A stretch of 64,000 nucleotides of DNA, from contig CAHIKZ030005577.1 in the NCBI GenBank assembly GCA_903632075.3, positions 1,939,001-2,003,000 of the forward strand, in the 5' to 3' direction. The DNA comes from Acanthosepion pharaonis. Lineage: Eukaryota > Mollusca > Cephalopoda > Sepiida > Sepiidae. The notes below the pieces were generated by a model, which ran no database searches, had not been told where the DNA came from, and was given only the letters and a program-made list of their open reading frames with translations. The translations under genes and the position numbers were made by a program. Shown here piece after piece: positions 1-10,861 of the stretch; the first letter of the stretch is position 1; every line of letters starts with the position of its first letter.

Positions 1-1360
1 TATGTAGAACACATCCTTACATAAGGATGACAGGCCACTACACTTTGACCTGAAGCACTTTTAAGGTCAGAATTCCTTAGTTGAATTTTTCTGGACTCTG
101 GTGACTCACTAGAGGGGGTTAGTGAAGATAAATATGAGGGACTGTTTGGTAAAGTTCTAGGGATTCACTTTCTCCGGACTACGAGAGATTGTAAATGCTG
201 CTTGTATACTATGTTGAAGAGATTAATGTGGCTGCATGTTGAAGAGCATTTAACATTTATACATTATTGAATCAAGGAAAAATAATGAGAAAACGATTTT
301 TGTTTCAACGATAAAATATATATTAAGATCAACAAATACAAAACGATTTTTGTAAAGTGTGAATATTAAGGAAAAGAAAGTAGTTTCCCTTTATCTGTTA
401 GCTTGAATAAGATAAAATGTAATTAAGAATGTTTCTCGAATAGAATATTCAAAGTTCTATGTTGAGATAGAATGTTGCATTCATAAAAACATACAGTTAC
501 TTTAGTTGTGTGTTATTTGTATAACTAACAGAGTGCTGGTTTGTAACTTGGCTTGTTCACAGAAAACGGATGGTGGAGTGTAATTCAAGTTCTGTGTCTG
601 TGTGTGTTTAGTGAGTAGAATCAATAGTCTGTGTAGACGCGTGTGAGTAGCTGGGTTCTACTGTCTATTTTTGGAACAAAATACTGCTTATATCACTATT
701 GGTAGGCTCCAGGAAACAAAAGCGGGAGAATTGAACGAACACAGAAAATATATGATTGGGTGAAAAATTAACCAATCGGTGATTTTCTAAGAAAAGCATG
801 TTTGTGAAAATCACGGCAGAAAAAATTCAGTGTGGTGACTGTAAATTGTCCTGTGGTAAACAGTATTTATTATTTAACCAATCACAGTTGAGAAAACTGT
901 AGGCGTGGCAAACGCAGTAGTAGTCGCTACAAGATCGCTGCCACCACCACCACAACAAGAAATCACAAGATCTCAAATAATTGTTAACAGGACGTTTTTT
1001 TTTTTTTTGTGACACGGTAACTCCGTAAAATACCATTTTTTTTTTGCAACACTATTCTTCCTTTCCCGTTTATTTTGTTATATACTCATAAAAGTTTTAA
1101 ATCTCGACGGTTTAGTTTCGTTATTTTTCATCACGCTGTGTCATGTCACTAAATTATCCTTTTTTTCTATAGCGATAATTATCTCTTCGAACAAACTTAA
1201 ACGAATGAAATACCAATAACGTTTCACATGTTGAGCCCCTGGGTTTCATCAGGTGTATGCCAATTCGGGTAACCTACTGAACTGAACCCTTTATTTAATC
1301 TATGGAAGGAGATTGTTCTCTTATTTACTTATATGTTTATTTTTGAAGCATATATACTTA
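1..1360. other. No gene seen; AT-rich intergenic DNA
   Basis: I see no coding region, RNA gene or repeat boundary I can support here. There are short homopolymer T runs near 1000 and 1040. The open frames in this stretch are short and have no recognisable content. Confidence 0.6.
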
Positions 1361-1364
1361 TATC

Positions 1365-1860
1365 ACAGTGTGGCTTCAGGTTGGAGCATTTCACTATTGA
1401 GATGATCTCCCTTCGACAACTACAGGACAAAGGCTGAGAAAAGAGACAATCATAGTACATTGCCTTTATCGACCTCACAAAAAGCAATCGATCTTATGAG
1501 CGGGGACGGCTTGTTCAAGACACCCGACAGAATCTTTTCTGAGACGGCTCAAGATTGAAGATATGAAGGCTGTCGTACAATTTGGTGACTCTTATTCAGA
1601 GGCTTTCAATATCCGTACTGGTGTGAAACAGGGTTGTATGTTACGGTTATGCTGAAACATGCGTTCGGGGCTTCAACTGAAACCGATGGGGGTCTACCTG
1701 CACACAAGAACAGACGGAATCCAAAGTCTGTGATGTGTTCATTAGAGACATGGCAGCAAGACTTGGAGTTTCCCTTCCAGACACAAGATGTCCTGGGCAT
1801 GACAATGTTAAAATGTCGCTGCCGACACTTGAGTTTGAACATAGATCGCCAGTGAGCAAA
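1365..1860 (+). pseudogene. LINE reverse transcriptase remnant
   Basis: Reading the + strand with frame changes gives fragments typical of a non-LTR retrotransposon reverse transcriptase: 'CGFR' followed by 'LRQLQDKG', then 'YIAFIDLTKAID' around 1460-1500, and 'AFNIRTGVKQGC' around 1603-1638. The GVKQGC segment is a conserved RT fingers/palm motif in LINE families. The catalytic region that should follow is missing, and sequence jumps to a short segment ending with a stop near 1870. Several stops and frameshifts interrupt it, so it is dead. The clade (RTE-, Jockey- or CR1-like) cannot be fixed from so little. What is seen are the motifs; the family assignment is from general knowledge of LINE proteins. 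Confidence 0.72.
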
Positions 1861-2574
1861 GACAGGTGATCCCATTTATTGAATTAAATGTCTCGCATGA
1901 CCATAGAGGAAACACATATATAGGAAATCACGTGACGTCTAATTGATCGCTATTTCTCCTCTATCACTATGGATCTGCATTTGTAGTCTATACTACTTCT
2001 CTATTCAGATCACTATATGCGGTGATTATTATTCGAGCGAGTATTATCGAGCAAGTACTATTAGTGCGAGTGCTATTCAAAGGCATCTGACACCAGCATT
2101 GTTCAACGGTGTATTATTATAGTTGTATCTGCGATTACAAAGTCTCTACTACAACGAGCATTACGAAAGTGACAACAAATATCCGTTGACATAACAAAAG
2201 TGTAAACGAGTGTTCATTGATATCACAAAAACAATAAATGTTTTCTATGCATATTTAGTTATTAATGAATAAACGTACTTTTTATATAATTAACTTCACA
2301 GATACATAATAATTAAATATGCATAGAAAACAGAAAAATATTGATTTAATAGAAATAAATCCCACTTATCCATAATAATGTGTGAAAAAAGTATTCGTAC
2401 AATACAAAAAAGAATACATAATCTTCATTTAATACTTTGCAGAATAGCCATTCACTTCTACAGCAACCAACCTCTTCTTGTAGTTCTCAATTAATGATTT
2501 GCAAATTTTATTTAGTATTTTGTTCCATTCTTCCTCATATATGGTCTTCAGATCCGGGATGTTGGAGCTCTTGA

Positions 2575-3441
2575 TTAGATTTTCAAATAACGCCAAAGAT
2601 TCTCAATTGGATTTAAATCTGTGGATTGACTTGACCACTTCAGGATATTTACATTATATTCAGCAAGCCATTTCTTCATAGATTTTGCAGTGTGCTTAGG
2701 ATCATTATCATGTTGGAATATCCAATCAGGAGGAAGTTCAAGATTTTCAACCAAAATCATTAAATTTGCTTCCGAAATATTTTGATATGCTGCGTCATTC
2801 ATTCTACCATCTGTTAGTGATACGTTGCCAGTACCTTTTGCAGAAAACACCCCAAACGATGAAGCTGCCTCCACCAAATTTCATTGTTGGAACTGTCTTT
2901 TGTTTGAACGCATCGCCATCTTTCCACCATACCCAACTTCTAGAATTACGCCCAAACAACTCAATTTTGGTTTCGCCTGTCCATGATATGATTTTTTCTT
3001 ATCCTTATGTTCATGAAAGAATTTCAACCTGGCATCTCTGTGTTTTTTCAATAGCAGTAGAGTTTTCTGAGGGGAGCGGGACTTTAGATTGTTCCTAGGA
3101 ATTTCATTGCTTATTGTTTGTTTAGTGACACAGCTTCCTGATGAAAGGAAATCATCCTGTAACTCTTGACAAGTAACCATTGGATTTTGTTTAATTTGAT
3201 GCATTATTTTCCTTGGCGATCTTGAAGAAATCTTCCTTGAAGCACCTGTTCAGCTTTGGTTTTCAGCAATTTTGAGATTTTTATACCTTGCAATGAATGA
3301 ACTAATGATAGCAAATAGAATATTCAGGTTGTCTGAGATTTTCCTGTAACTTTTACCTTCTTTCCAGAGCTTAAAAATCAGTTCTTTTGGCAAATTTGTC
3401 AATTCTTTACCTCTTGCCATGATGAAAACCTTCTTGCACAA
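2575..3441 (-). pseudogene. Tc1 transposase, frameshifted and catalytically dead
   Basis: Three minus-strand pieces in different frames make up one Tc1/mariner transposase. The start is at about 3441 or the next Met, 'MARGKEL', followed by a helix-turn-helix region ('ELIFKLWKEGKSYRKISDNL'). A middle piece runs about 3204-2985. The C-terminal piece (2877-2575) has 'FQHDNDPKHTAK' and 'DLNPIENLW'. Counting between the second catalytic Asp (QHD) and the Glu (PIE) gives 34 residues, so it is a DD34E enzyme. Around 2975 the first catalytic position reads S-W-T-G-E-T-K, with Gly (GGC) where the family has Asp (GAC). With the frameshifts this shows an inactive copy. Transposase normally cuts and pastes its element at TA sites in the nucleus. 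Confidence 0.9.
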
Positions 3442-3530
3442 ATATCAATTACAGAATGTTTTGTTTGTATTTTGAGGCTAAAATTAACTACTGATAACAT
3501 TCTAGAATATTCAACTTGAATAATCTAGAT

Positions 3531-4181
3531 CAGTGTTTCCCAAAGTGGGCAAAGTGGCCTTGTGGGATCTGTTATGTTGAAAGGGAATTTTTTTTTAATT
3601 TCATTTTTTGTGTGGTGGGCATGTATCCATTTTTTTTTTCAGATTTTCAAAAATTATTCAATATTGGCTACAAAAGGAAATTTCTGAAAGTGCCATGGAA
3701 AACTATCAGACTTTTCTTTATTGCTTTTTCAACTTCCTATATGGCTCAATGTGGTTTCAACACAGTAACAGAGCTGCTTAGTAAACAAAGAAACCGCGCG
3801 CAAATTACAAAACAAACTGATTTACGATTACTTCCAAGAAGCATGGAACCTTAGCCAGTAAGTACCAAATTCAACCATCGCATTGAACACATTGAGATAA
3901 GCTATCAAGGAAAAGATTTTTCTTAGGATTTTAATCTTTGGCATTTCTAATAGGAATGAAAACAGTATTAACATTATTTTTGCACTAATACCGAAGTGGT
4001 ATCTTGCTATGAAAGACGAATTCTGTATAACATTCGAAATTTAATTTGACAGGGGGGCATTGACAAAAAGTTTGTGCCCAAAGTGGGGAGCTGGTTGAGA
4101 AAAGGTGAAATTTAATTTGACAAAAGGGCACTGACAAAACGTTTGCGCCCAAAGGGGGGGGGCGCTGGCTGAGAAACGCTG
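3531..4181 (+). mobile_element. hAT element remnant (651 bp) with 8-bp TSD
   Basis: The 8-bp sequence ATCTAGAT flanks it exactly, at 3523-3530 and 4182-4189, as expected for hAT integration. The ends form short imperfect inverted repeats: CAGTGTTTCCCA at the left and, read inverted, CAGCGTTTCTCA at the right. Near the right end a segment of about 65-75 bp beginning AATTTAATTTGACA is duplicated in tandem (from about 4037 and 4109). Most of the transposase has been deleted; only its C-terminus remains. It interrupts the older Tc1 element, so it inserted later. Confidence 0.9.
3700..3854 (+). pseudogene. hAT transposase C-terminal fragment (ZBED5-like)
   Basis: The reading frame ends with 'TSYMAQCGFNTVTELL', a basic 'KQRNRAQ' stretch and 'TDLRLLPRSMEP', then a stop. 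This corresponds to the conserved C-terminal tail of hAT transposases and of ZBED5-like domesticated proteins, where a Tyr-x-x-x-x-Gly-Phe motif is followed by Lys-x-Arg-Asn-Arg and an Asp-Leu-Arg-Leu segment. In intact enzymes this region belongs to the RNase H-like/dimerisation part. Everything upstream, including the BED finger and the catalytic residues, is missing, so the fragment cannot be active. Its position just inside the hAT ends agrees with internal deletion of a longer element. Confidence 0.8.
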
Positions 4182-4439
4182 ATCTAGATTATTAAAGCAA
4201 TATAAAGTTTTAAAATCTGAAATTTGCATTGTACGAATACTTCTCCCCCCCCCACATTAAAATGGATAAATGAGATTTATTTCTATTAATTTTTGTTTTG
4301 TTTTCTATGCATATCTAGTTATTATGCATCTGTGTGCAGTTAATTATATGAAAAATATTTTTATTCATTAGTTGGAAATAAAATAAGTTAAAAATATGTA
4401 TGTGTACGAATATTTGTTCTCCCCCCCCCACTGTATATG

Positions 4440-4761
4440 AATTTAAGTGCGCTACTAGATTGGCAGCTAAGTCCCACCATTTTACTGATAAACTAGTCTA
4501 ACACTTTCGCCCCAGCCCCTCAACCACCGACATCTTACTCTCTGGGTTTAGGTGTCTACTCGGTCTTAACCGAAATTAAGGGAGTGGCCGTAGGTCCCCT
4601 GAGCATCCGTAGATCATGCGACCGGTTTGCTGGTTTAATCCTGCTTCCTGCCCACGTTGTGTCTGGTTTGATCCAGAAAGCAGAAGTGATATTCGTCCAT
4701 TCACGGTCGACTGAAGATGTAGACACGGCGGGAGGGTCTGTTCTAAGAAATTTAGAATGCA

Positions 4762-4762
<1 letters not shown>
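4440..4762. other. Unassigned GC-richer stretch before a (TA)n tract
   Basis: This segment is less AT-rich than its surroundings and ends in the (TA)n tract. That arrangement is common for SINE-type or LINE-tail repeats, but I find no convincing A/B box or protein motif. The open frames on both strands run into the TA repeat and look accidental. Confidence 0.35.

Positions 4763-4763
<1 letters not shown>

Positions 4764-4800
<37 letters not shown>
4764..4800. repeat. (TA)n microsatellite
   Basis: An uninterrupted alternation of A and T, seen directly. The IYIYIY-type peptides it produces are not genes. Confidence 0.97.
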
Positions 4801-4804
<4 letters not shown>

Positions 4805-5034
4805 AAAGCTAGACAAACAACTATTCAATGTTAGAATTGTTAATGTCTTTTATATAGCAGAAAAGAATATTATAGAAAAGAAACGGGTTACAGAAAAGAA
4901 AAGTAATTGACGTAAAAACTCATACACTGGATTCTAGACAGAGAGTGGGTTGTGATTAGCTTGTTGTGAAATCGTCTCAGAACGATATACGATTCTTGTG
5001 ATGGAGAGATAAAGATTTCTTTGCGCTGCTTAAA

Positions 5035-5445
5035 GTTTATAGTTGCGTTCCTCCTCGGCAGTAGGAACAGTAGTAGTAATCTGCGTGGTAGCAGAAGCAT
5101 CCGTACTTATATTAGTACATGTTAGACGGGGGGTTTGTTTCAATCCCTGACGTCACTTCCAATCTCCGATATCTCTCCACCCAGCTCGACTGCACTCGAA
5201 GACAGATAAGCCCCAAAACAACCTTTTGATTAGTGTAGCTTGTTTGACGTTTCCATTTCCAGTGGTAGTAATAATAGTAGCAGTAGCAGTCTTAGATTGT
5301 TGGAGGAGTAATTTGCTTCTTCTTATATCAACAAATTGTGTTAGCGGGCATTTGGTTCCAATCTCTGACGTCACTTTCAATCTCCGACCTCTCTCCGCCC
5401 AGCTTGACTGCACTCGACGGCAGACGAGCCAACCACTCTTTTGCG
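5035..5445 (-). repeat. Two tandem copies of a ~219-bp repeat with a CRE-type palindrome
   Basis: The segment around 5140-5216 recurs at 5358-5432. Both contain TGACGTCA (5148 and 5367 region) followed by CAATCTCCGA and a stretch beginning GACTGCACTCGA. The part before it, with short triplet runs of AGT/AGC type, also recurs. A third copy lies inverted at about 22905-23110, inside a module that has a TATA-like box and a poly(A) signal. The two copies here may therefore be fragments of a retroelement LTR. What is seen is the repetition and the motif; the LTR origin is inferred. Confidence 0.7.
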
Positions 5446-5499
5446 AAAAGATTTATGTAGCACCGCGACCCGTAGCGGTCGCCTACGCGCATGACAGCA

Positions 5500-5625
5500 C
5501 GCAGCGACGACGACGTGCCGACCGATCGTGGTCTCTCCTGTCTGGCTCTTCCGTCTGGCAGCGATGACGTGCCGACCTATCGCGGCCTCTCCTGTCTGGC
5601 TTCTTCCATCTGCCTCGACCGCCTG
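5500..5625. repeat. Tandem duplication of a ~54-bp GC-rich unit
   Basis: GACGTGCCGACC occurs at 5512 and again at 5566, and the following GTCTCTCCTGTCTGGC-type sequence is repeated with it. The block is much richer in GC than the surrounding DNA. No gene was recognised. Confidence 0.75.
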
Positions 5626-6094
5626 CCTCTTCTTTTGCATAACAATGCGTTTATATAGATAAATCTGGTTGATCATAAATCGACCCTTGGCCTGCACGCG
5701 ATTATCACGAGTGCTGCTTTCAACCCCAAATCATGTAAATTTCAAAGTTCCTCATAGTTTTAGTAAGCTCTATTTCAAATTTTAACCGATAAAATTTATT
5801 TCGATCATTTCTATTGTCTTTTTTAACGACCCAATTCCAAATGGGCTAGATCAGATTTCCATCAGTAAACAAAATTGTTCTGATCTAATTTCGCTGTTCA
5901 AATCTACTCCAATTTCAATAAAAAAAAAAATACGATGTGTGTGTACTCAACTGTGGAATGGCTTCCGATTCCTTGCTTCCCTGACACTTACAATCTTCAA
6001 AAGTTTAAATGCAATATCAATCGCCATCTTCTGCTTTCCTGAATCCTGTTCCTTTATTATCTTTTCCTCATAAAAGTTTTTTCCATTCTCTTTG

Positions 6095-6300
6095 ATTCCA
6101 GGTCTCATACGATCACTGAAGTGAAGCAATGTTGAGCTTGGTCAAGTATCTAGATGGGTGACCACTTAAGAATAATTACCAGGTGCTGTAAGCTTGGATG
6201 TGCATGTGGTATAATGGATAATGGCTCGGAATCGTTAATCAAACAGTCAAGTTCCAATTCCAGTTGAGTTCATTATATTTACTTACATGTAAATACCTTT
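6095..6300 (+). mobile_element. SINE with 5S rRNA-like head joined to a tRNA-like part
   Basis: From about 6101 to 6194 the + strand aligns with the 3' two thirds of eukaryotic 5S rRNA. It retains the box A region (GAAGTGAAGCA), the box C region (AGATGGGTGACC) and the 3' end AGGTGCTGTAAGCTT, which correspond to GAAGCTAAGCA, GGATGGGAGACC and GGGTGCTGTAGGCTT of 5S. Directly after it (about 6195-6270) comes a tRNA-like stretch with an A-box-like TGGTATAATGGATA and a degenerate B box near GTTCCAATTCC. Chimeric 5S/tRNA SINEs (SINE3 class, for example AmnSINE1) are known in other animals. The substitutions show this is a decayed copy, not a functional 5S gene. Confidence 0.75.
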
Positions 6301-6465
6301 GGAAAAGATAAAAATCCATATCTTCTCCCCCCACCTATAGGTTAATTAGTAAGACACGTATCACTAAAACTATTATTAACTGAGAAAAAATAAAAGTAAA
6401 ATTGCATACAAAATATTCAGATTTTGGCATTAAATAACCCAACAGTGTTTATAGTGATTTTCTAA

Positions 6466-6595
6466 GCGCTGCTTAGATGTGGCACAAGGCCGAAAGTATG
6501 GAGCACCCAGTGAGGATGGAACTCACTACTCAGTCGTAATTGTTCTAGGAAGACAAGCTTACTAACCATTACACCACGAGGAGGTGCCTTCCAAC
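6466..6595 (-). mobile_element. tRNA-derived SINE copy
   Basis: On the minus strand, from about 6592 down, there is an A-box-like GTGGTGTAATGGTTAG, then a B-box-like GAGTTCCATCCTCAC about 50 bases later. A SINE body follows with TTTCGGCCTTGTGCCACAT. The same body motif appears on the + strand near 8268-8286, as a tail fragment of a second copy. Pol III internal promoters of this type are the hallmark of tRNA-derived SINEs. The internal promoter is degenerate. Confidence 0.72.
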
Positions 6596-6719
6596 AGTGT
6601 TTACATGCCACTAAACAAAAATAACCCAGCCAATCTTTCACTCCCTGCATCCTAAGTATCATTATCTCCTTGTCTGGGGTGAAATGATTAAAGAAAAAGA
6701 AGACCAGATGTGTCATATT

Positions 6720-8080
6720 TATTAATGAATGAATTGTATATAGAATAGGTTATTTTATTAGAAAACTTTGTGGAAATATTTGTGGGGTGTCTGTTTCACC
6801 ACAACTTTTCGATATCCCCTGTCTGTATGCTTTTTTGGGGTCTATAAAATTTTCTTAAAATTATATAATGAAAAATGACTGTTATTTGAGTAAAAAAAAG
6901 TTATGTAACATATGAAAAATTTGTTCTGAATCTTACCAAAAATAATTCAATCAAATTTGAATAATTCATTTTATGGACAGATGGTTCTTAAAACATTTTC
7001 TTTCAGATGGGAGAGAGAGAATAAGCTACATTTAACATTTATTGCTATTTGTAAAAAGATTTTAGCAAATAAAGACATGTTTGTAAAATCAAAAGAGGTA
7101 AAGTTTAATACCATTTTTGAGCGTGGACCATTTTTTAAAAGAATTTTAATGTTTTTTTTTTTAATTTATTTTAGCAATACAACCGTTAGATTATTTTTTG
7201 AATGGATGTTCAAAAGGGAAACAATTCTGAATTACTGCCTTTGACTATGTTACCTTATCGGAAGAATATAATGAATTCAGAATAATTAAAAAAGACCACA
7301 TTAGTTACAATTAAATATGGTATGATTTCAAACACTAAGAAAATAATAAAATAAATTCACTGTATTAAACTCAAAAGTATCATTTAATTAAAAAAAAAAA
7401 AAAAGAATAAAAAAAGAAAGAAAAAACATTGCTGCAGTATAAAAAAATAACATTCTAGGTAGGAAGTTTCTTTAAAGCATAGAATAAAAAAAAACACACT
7501 CTTAAACTATTGGTTATATATGGTTAAAAAAAAAATTATTTATATATTTTTAACATAAAGGTCCTGATTATTGCACCGCTGGCGTTCCGTATTTCTTTTA
7601 ATTTCTATCACGCATTTTTGACGATAATGATAGAACGAGATATTGAAAAATAATATTCTCTGACCTCGCTGGCTCTTTATTGTTTTAGAAAGAAACAAAT
7701 AATCATTACATTATTTACAAAATCCAGTTAAATTAATACAATACAAAACTTGGGTCGTCGGTTGAAGGAGGAGAAATCTCAAGGAAATCATTTGAAAACA
7801 CAAACAATACAGACGATTTTTTTTTGTTTTTCTCATTGAATTTTCTCTTCTCAAAGGTAAGTGAAGGAATAATGATAATTTTGATAGAAAAGAGTTTTTT
7901 TTCTTTACTTATTTGATTTTAATTTTCAATATATCATAGGATCGGGATTCTGTTCGACTACCAAGACAAAAATCAAACAAAAAAAAAAAACTTGTTATCG
8001 TCTTTGAAACTCTACTAAGAAAAAGAGTTTGAAAGTGGTATTTTATTCCCCTCCCCACTACAGACAATGAATTGTATATA
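6720..8080. other. No gene seen; AT-rich with A runs
   Basis: Homopolymer A and T runs dominate. The longest frame (6957-7244) has low-complexity Phe/Lys-rich content and no family signature, so I do not call it a gene. Confidence 0.55.
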
Positions 8081-8255
8081 GGGACTAGTTTAGAACTTCA
8101 TAGAGTCTCTGAGGCATTATGGTGGATAGTAAGAATGGTATGTAACGGATGTGTTGTTTAGGTGAAAGGAACATTGTTTGTATGTTTGGGTCAGTGATTG
8201 TGGCTAGCTAAGTTCAAAGTTAAGACAGAAGATGACCATCCTTTCCCTTTTTCCC

Positions 8256-9348
8256 CATTTCGGCCTTGTGCCACATTTGTACATTGTACAATAAATAATA
8301 CACCGGTTACTATTTAATTCCTTTGTATTCAGAAACTACATGCCTTTTATTTTCAAATACTTCATCTTTTTAACTGCAATTTCTTTCAAAATAGGAAGAT
8401 TTATTGATTACAAAATATTGTCGATCTTGTGAAAGAAATATCAAGTCCACCAACAACAATCTTGTTTGTTTTTCTATGAAAAAGTTTTAGAGTTCGCCCT
8501 GAAAAGAAAATTTAAGTTTGACGAGCCGTTACTGTCTTCTTAGAAAGCCCCACAAAAAAAAGCATTTTAAATGATCTTCTTTGACAGAAATTCAGTTATA
8601 TTTCAGTTTTATCTGAAATTAAAAGCCTAAAGTGAAGTAGAATTAAAAAGAAAAATTACTATCACGGACTTTAACAAAAGCCCCACAAAAAATGCATTTT
8701 AAAATAATTTATAGTTCAAATTTTTTTCAAGTAAAACAAAAAAAATCAAACTTCTCTACACGTGTTTCGCAAAATGTAAATGTAAAAGCTGTTAACAGCG
8801 CCGAACAACATTTATGCAAAATCAAATCAAGTGACATTTTATTGTATCATACTTCTTCGGGTCTTCCATACATTTGGATTGACAGCCGTTTTATGGACAC
8901 AAAAACCAAGGAAATTTTTTTTTTTTTTTTTTTTACTATGCTGGTGGTTCGTTGATTGTAGAAAGGTTTTACAATTTATAATATATAAAGATAGATCTAC
9001 TTAAACACCACTGACTAAGGACTTCACCATTTCCACTAGAATATTTAATAACTAATGTAAAAATTAAGAAATAACAATTCTTGTAAAAATTCATTTTTCA
9101 TCGAATTAGTTTTCTGCCTTCAGACAATATTATGCATATTCATAAAAACAACTAAAAGCATTTGAAATTAAATAATATCTTTGTTTTATTGAGTTTTGTA
9201 TGTCACAATTCAGTTCTGATTTTTAGGTAGATGTGGTCAGATTTAAAAAAATACTTTCCTCTCAACGCCTTACGCTTTTAACTGATACAATGACTTGCGT
9301 GCTTCAACTTTGAATTTCTAGAGTTTCCATAAAATTAGTTATGAGGAG

Positions 9349-9390
<42 letters not shown>

Positions 9391-9790
9391 TACACCAAGA
9401 CTTAAAAAAAATAACATATTTATAATAATTTACATTATTTGTGAATAGTTTCTGAAAGTTTCATTAAAATCTGACAGTTATTTCTATTTTTGCAAGATTT
9501 TCAAAATTAATGTCTGTCATTAAAAAAAAATGCACTAAAATTTGCTGTTATTTAGTACTTCCTGTGATGAAGAGAAATAAAGGAATTTTAATCAAAAGTT
9601 AGAAGTTCTAAAAAGATGGAAATTTTTTTAGAAATAATTAAAAAAATACTTTGTTCTTTCCTCTTAATAGTATCGTGAACATTTTGACAATAAAATTTTT
9701 TTCACCATGTTTAATGCCATTTTTATCATGCTATGTTCATTTTCCAGCATTCTCATGGCGTTATCTAATTTTATGAAAACACGAAAATTC
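8256..9790 (+). repeat. Dispersed AT-rich repeat, copy 1
   Basis: Several blocks here recur elsewhere in the window in the same order. These are ACACCGGTTACT near 8300, ATTGATTACAAAATATTGTC near 8402, GTTCGCCCTGAA near 8490, ACACGTGTTTCGCAAAATG near 8758, a TTTCTGAAAGTTTCATT block near 9448, and TCATCATGCTATG-like sequence near 9728. Other copies or partial copies are at 34.3-35.6, 40.0-42.1, 53.6-55.1, 55.4-56.7 and 58.0-58.3 kb. No transposase or RT frame was recognised, so the class is unknown. Confidence 0.7.
9351..9382. repeat. (TA)n microsatellite
   Basis: Simple alternation of A and T, seen directly, lying within dispersed repeat copy 1. Confidence 0.97.
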
Positions 9791-10311
9791 GATTTCTTTA
9801 TAATAAAAACACCAACAGTGAAATAATCTAGACATTGGTATTTATGTTTAAAAATATATTTAATTCTATATAACCAATAGTTTCAGAATGTCTTTTGTTA
9901 CATACGATTTTATGAAATTTAGTAGAATGAAAAATTTTGTTTTTAAAAGGTGAAATATTTTATTGAGTTTATTAAATTTCTTTATTTTTAAAAATTTTCT
10001 TGACAGTTTGAATATTTAATGGCATCCAATACATTTTTTCAATTATTTTGAATTTAAGAGTTATTGAATTATCATGTTATGCTTAAATTCCCAAAGGTGA
10101 TAAATGCAGATTTATTTCCTTTTTGAACATCCATACAAAAATAATCGAATATTTGCTAAAATGAAAGAAAAATTAAACCTCTTTGAAAACAAGTACATGT
10201 TCAAAAAATAGCATTAAAATTATTATTCTGATTCATCATTCATATTTTTATTTAATTAAAAGTAATCCTTTTTTATTCTGTTCGTCTTAAAGAAAATTAT
10301 GCATTTAGTTA

Positions 10312-10740
10312 AATTATGGAAGCACCCACATTCTCCATTTATGATTTGAGATTTTAATAACAGTATCACTTAATTGGTACAAATTTTCTACAGAATTTTA
10401 AAAGATTTTAAATTTTATAAATTATGGAAGCACACACTTTCTTTTTGTATAATTTAATAACTGGTAAAAAATTTCCCACAGAATTTTAAAAGATTTAAAA
10501 CTTTATAAATTATAGAATAACTCACTTTCTCCATTTATGATTTGAAATTTTACTTAATAACATTATCCTTAACTGATAAAAATTTCCCATAGAATTTTAA
10601 AAGATTTAAAACTTTATAAATTATGGAAGCACCTATTTTCTCCATTTTTGATTTATGATTTTTCCTTAATAACAGTAACACCTAACTGGCATAAATAAAA
10701 ATATAAAAAAATTTCAAACTTTATAATTATTCTAATTAAA
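10312..10740 (+). repeat. Four ~90-110-bp tandem repeats upstream of ZNF-A
   Basis: The unit begins AATTATGGAAGCACCCAC, continues with a CTCCATTTATGATTTGA motif and ends AGAATTTTAAAAGATTT. It is present about four times. The same family is present about seven times upstream of ZNF-B, in the same orientation relative to the gene. Confidence 0.85.
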
Positions 10741-10861
10741 TTTTTAAAAAAATGAAAATTCTTGTAAAAATTCATTATTTATCGATGGAGTACGTACAAT
10801 CTACCCCCATAGACTAAATAAAGTGTTTGCTTCATAATTCAAACATATATCACCTAAAGAA

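Larger units (their letters stand above)
2235..4434 (-). mobile_element. Tc1-type transposon with IR/DR ends, interrupted by a hAT element
   Basis: Long inverted ends of about 150-170 bp flank a broken Tc1 transposase on the minus strand. The inner repeat GTATTCGTACAAT occurs at about 2391-2403 and, inverted, near 4228-4240. The right end has a second, outer copy (GTACGAATATTTG near 4403) and finishes with the canonical CAGTG-type terminus followed by TA at about 4434. Two direct repeats per long end is the IR/DR layout known from some Tc1 elements such as Sleeping Beauty. The left outer end looks rearranged: a stretch near 2237-2268 is an inverted copy of 2305-2332, so the left boundary is approximate. 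A hAT element sits inside (3531-4181). Confidence 0.82.

Noticed and set aside
4556..4910. ORFs with IYIYIY runs on both strands
   Set aside because: Produced by the (TA)n tract; no conserved content outside it.
6101..6194. Functional 5S rRNA gene
   Set aside because: Lacks the 5' third and has many substitutions; it is joined to a tRNA-like part, so it is a repeat.
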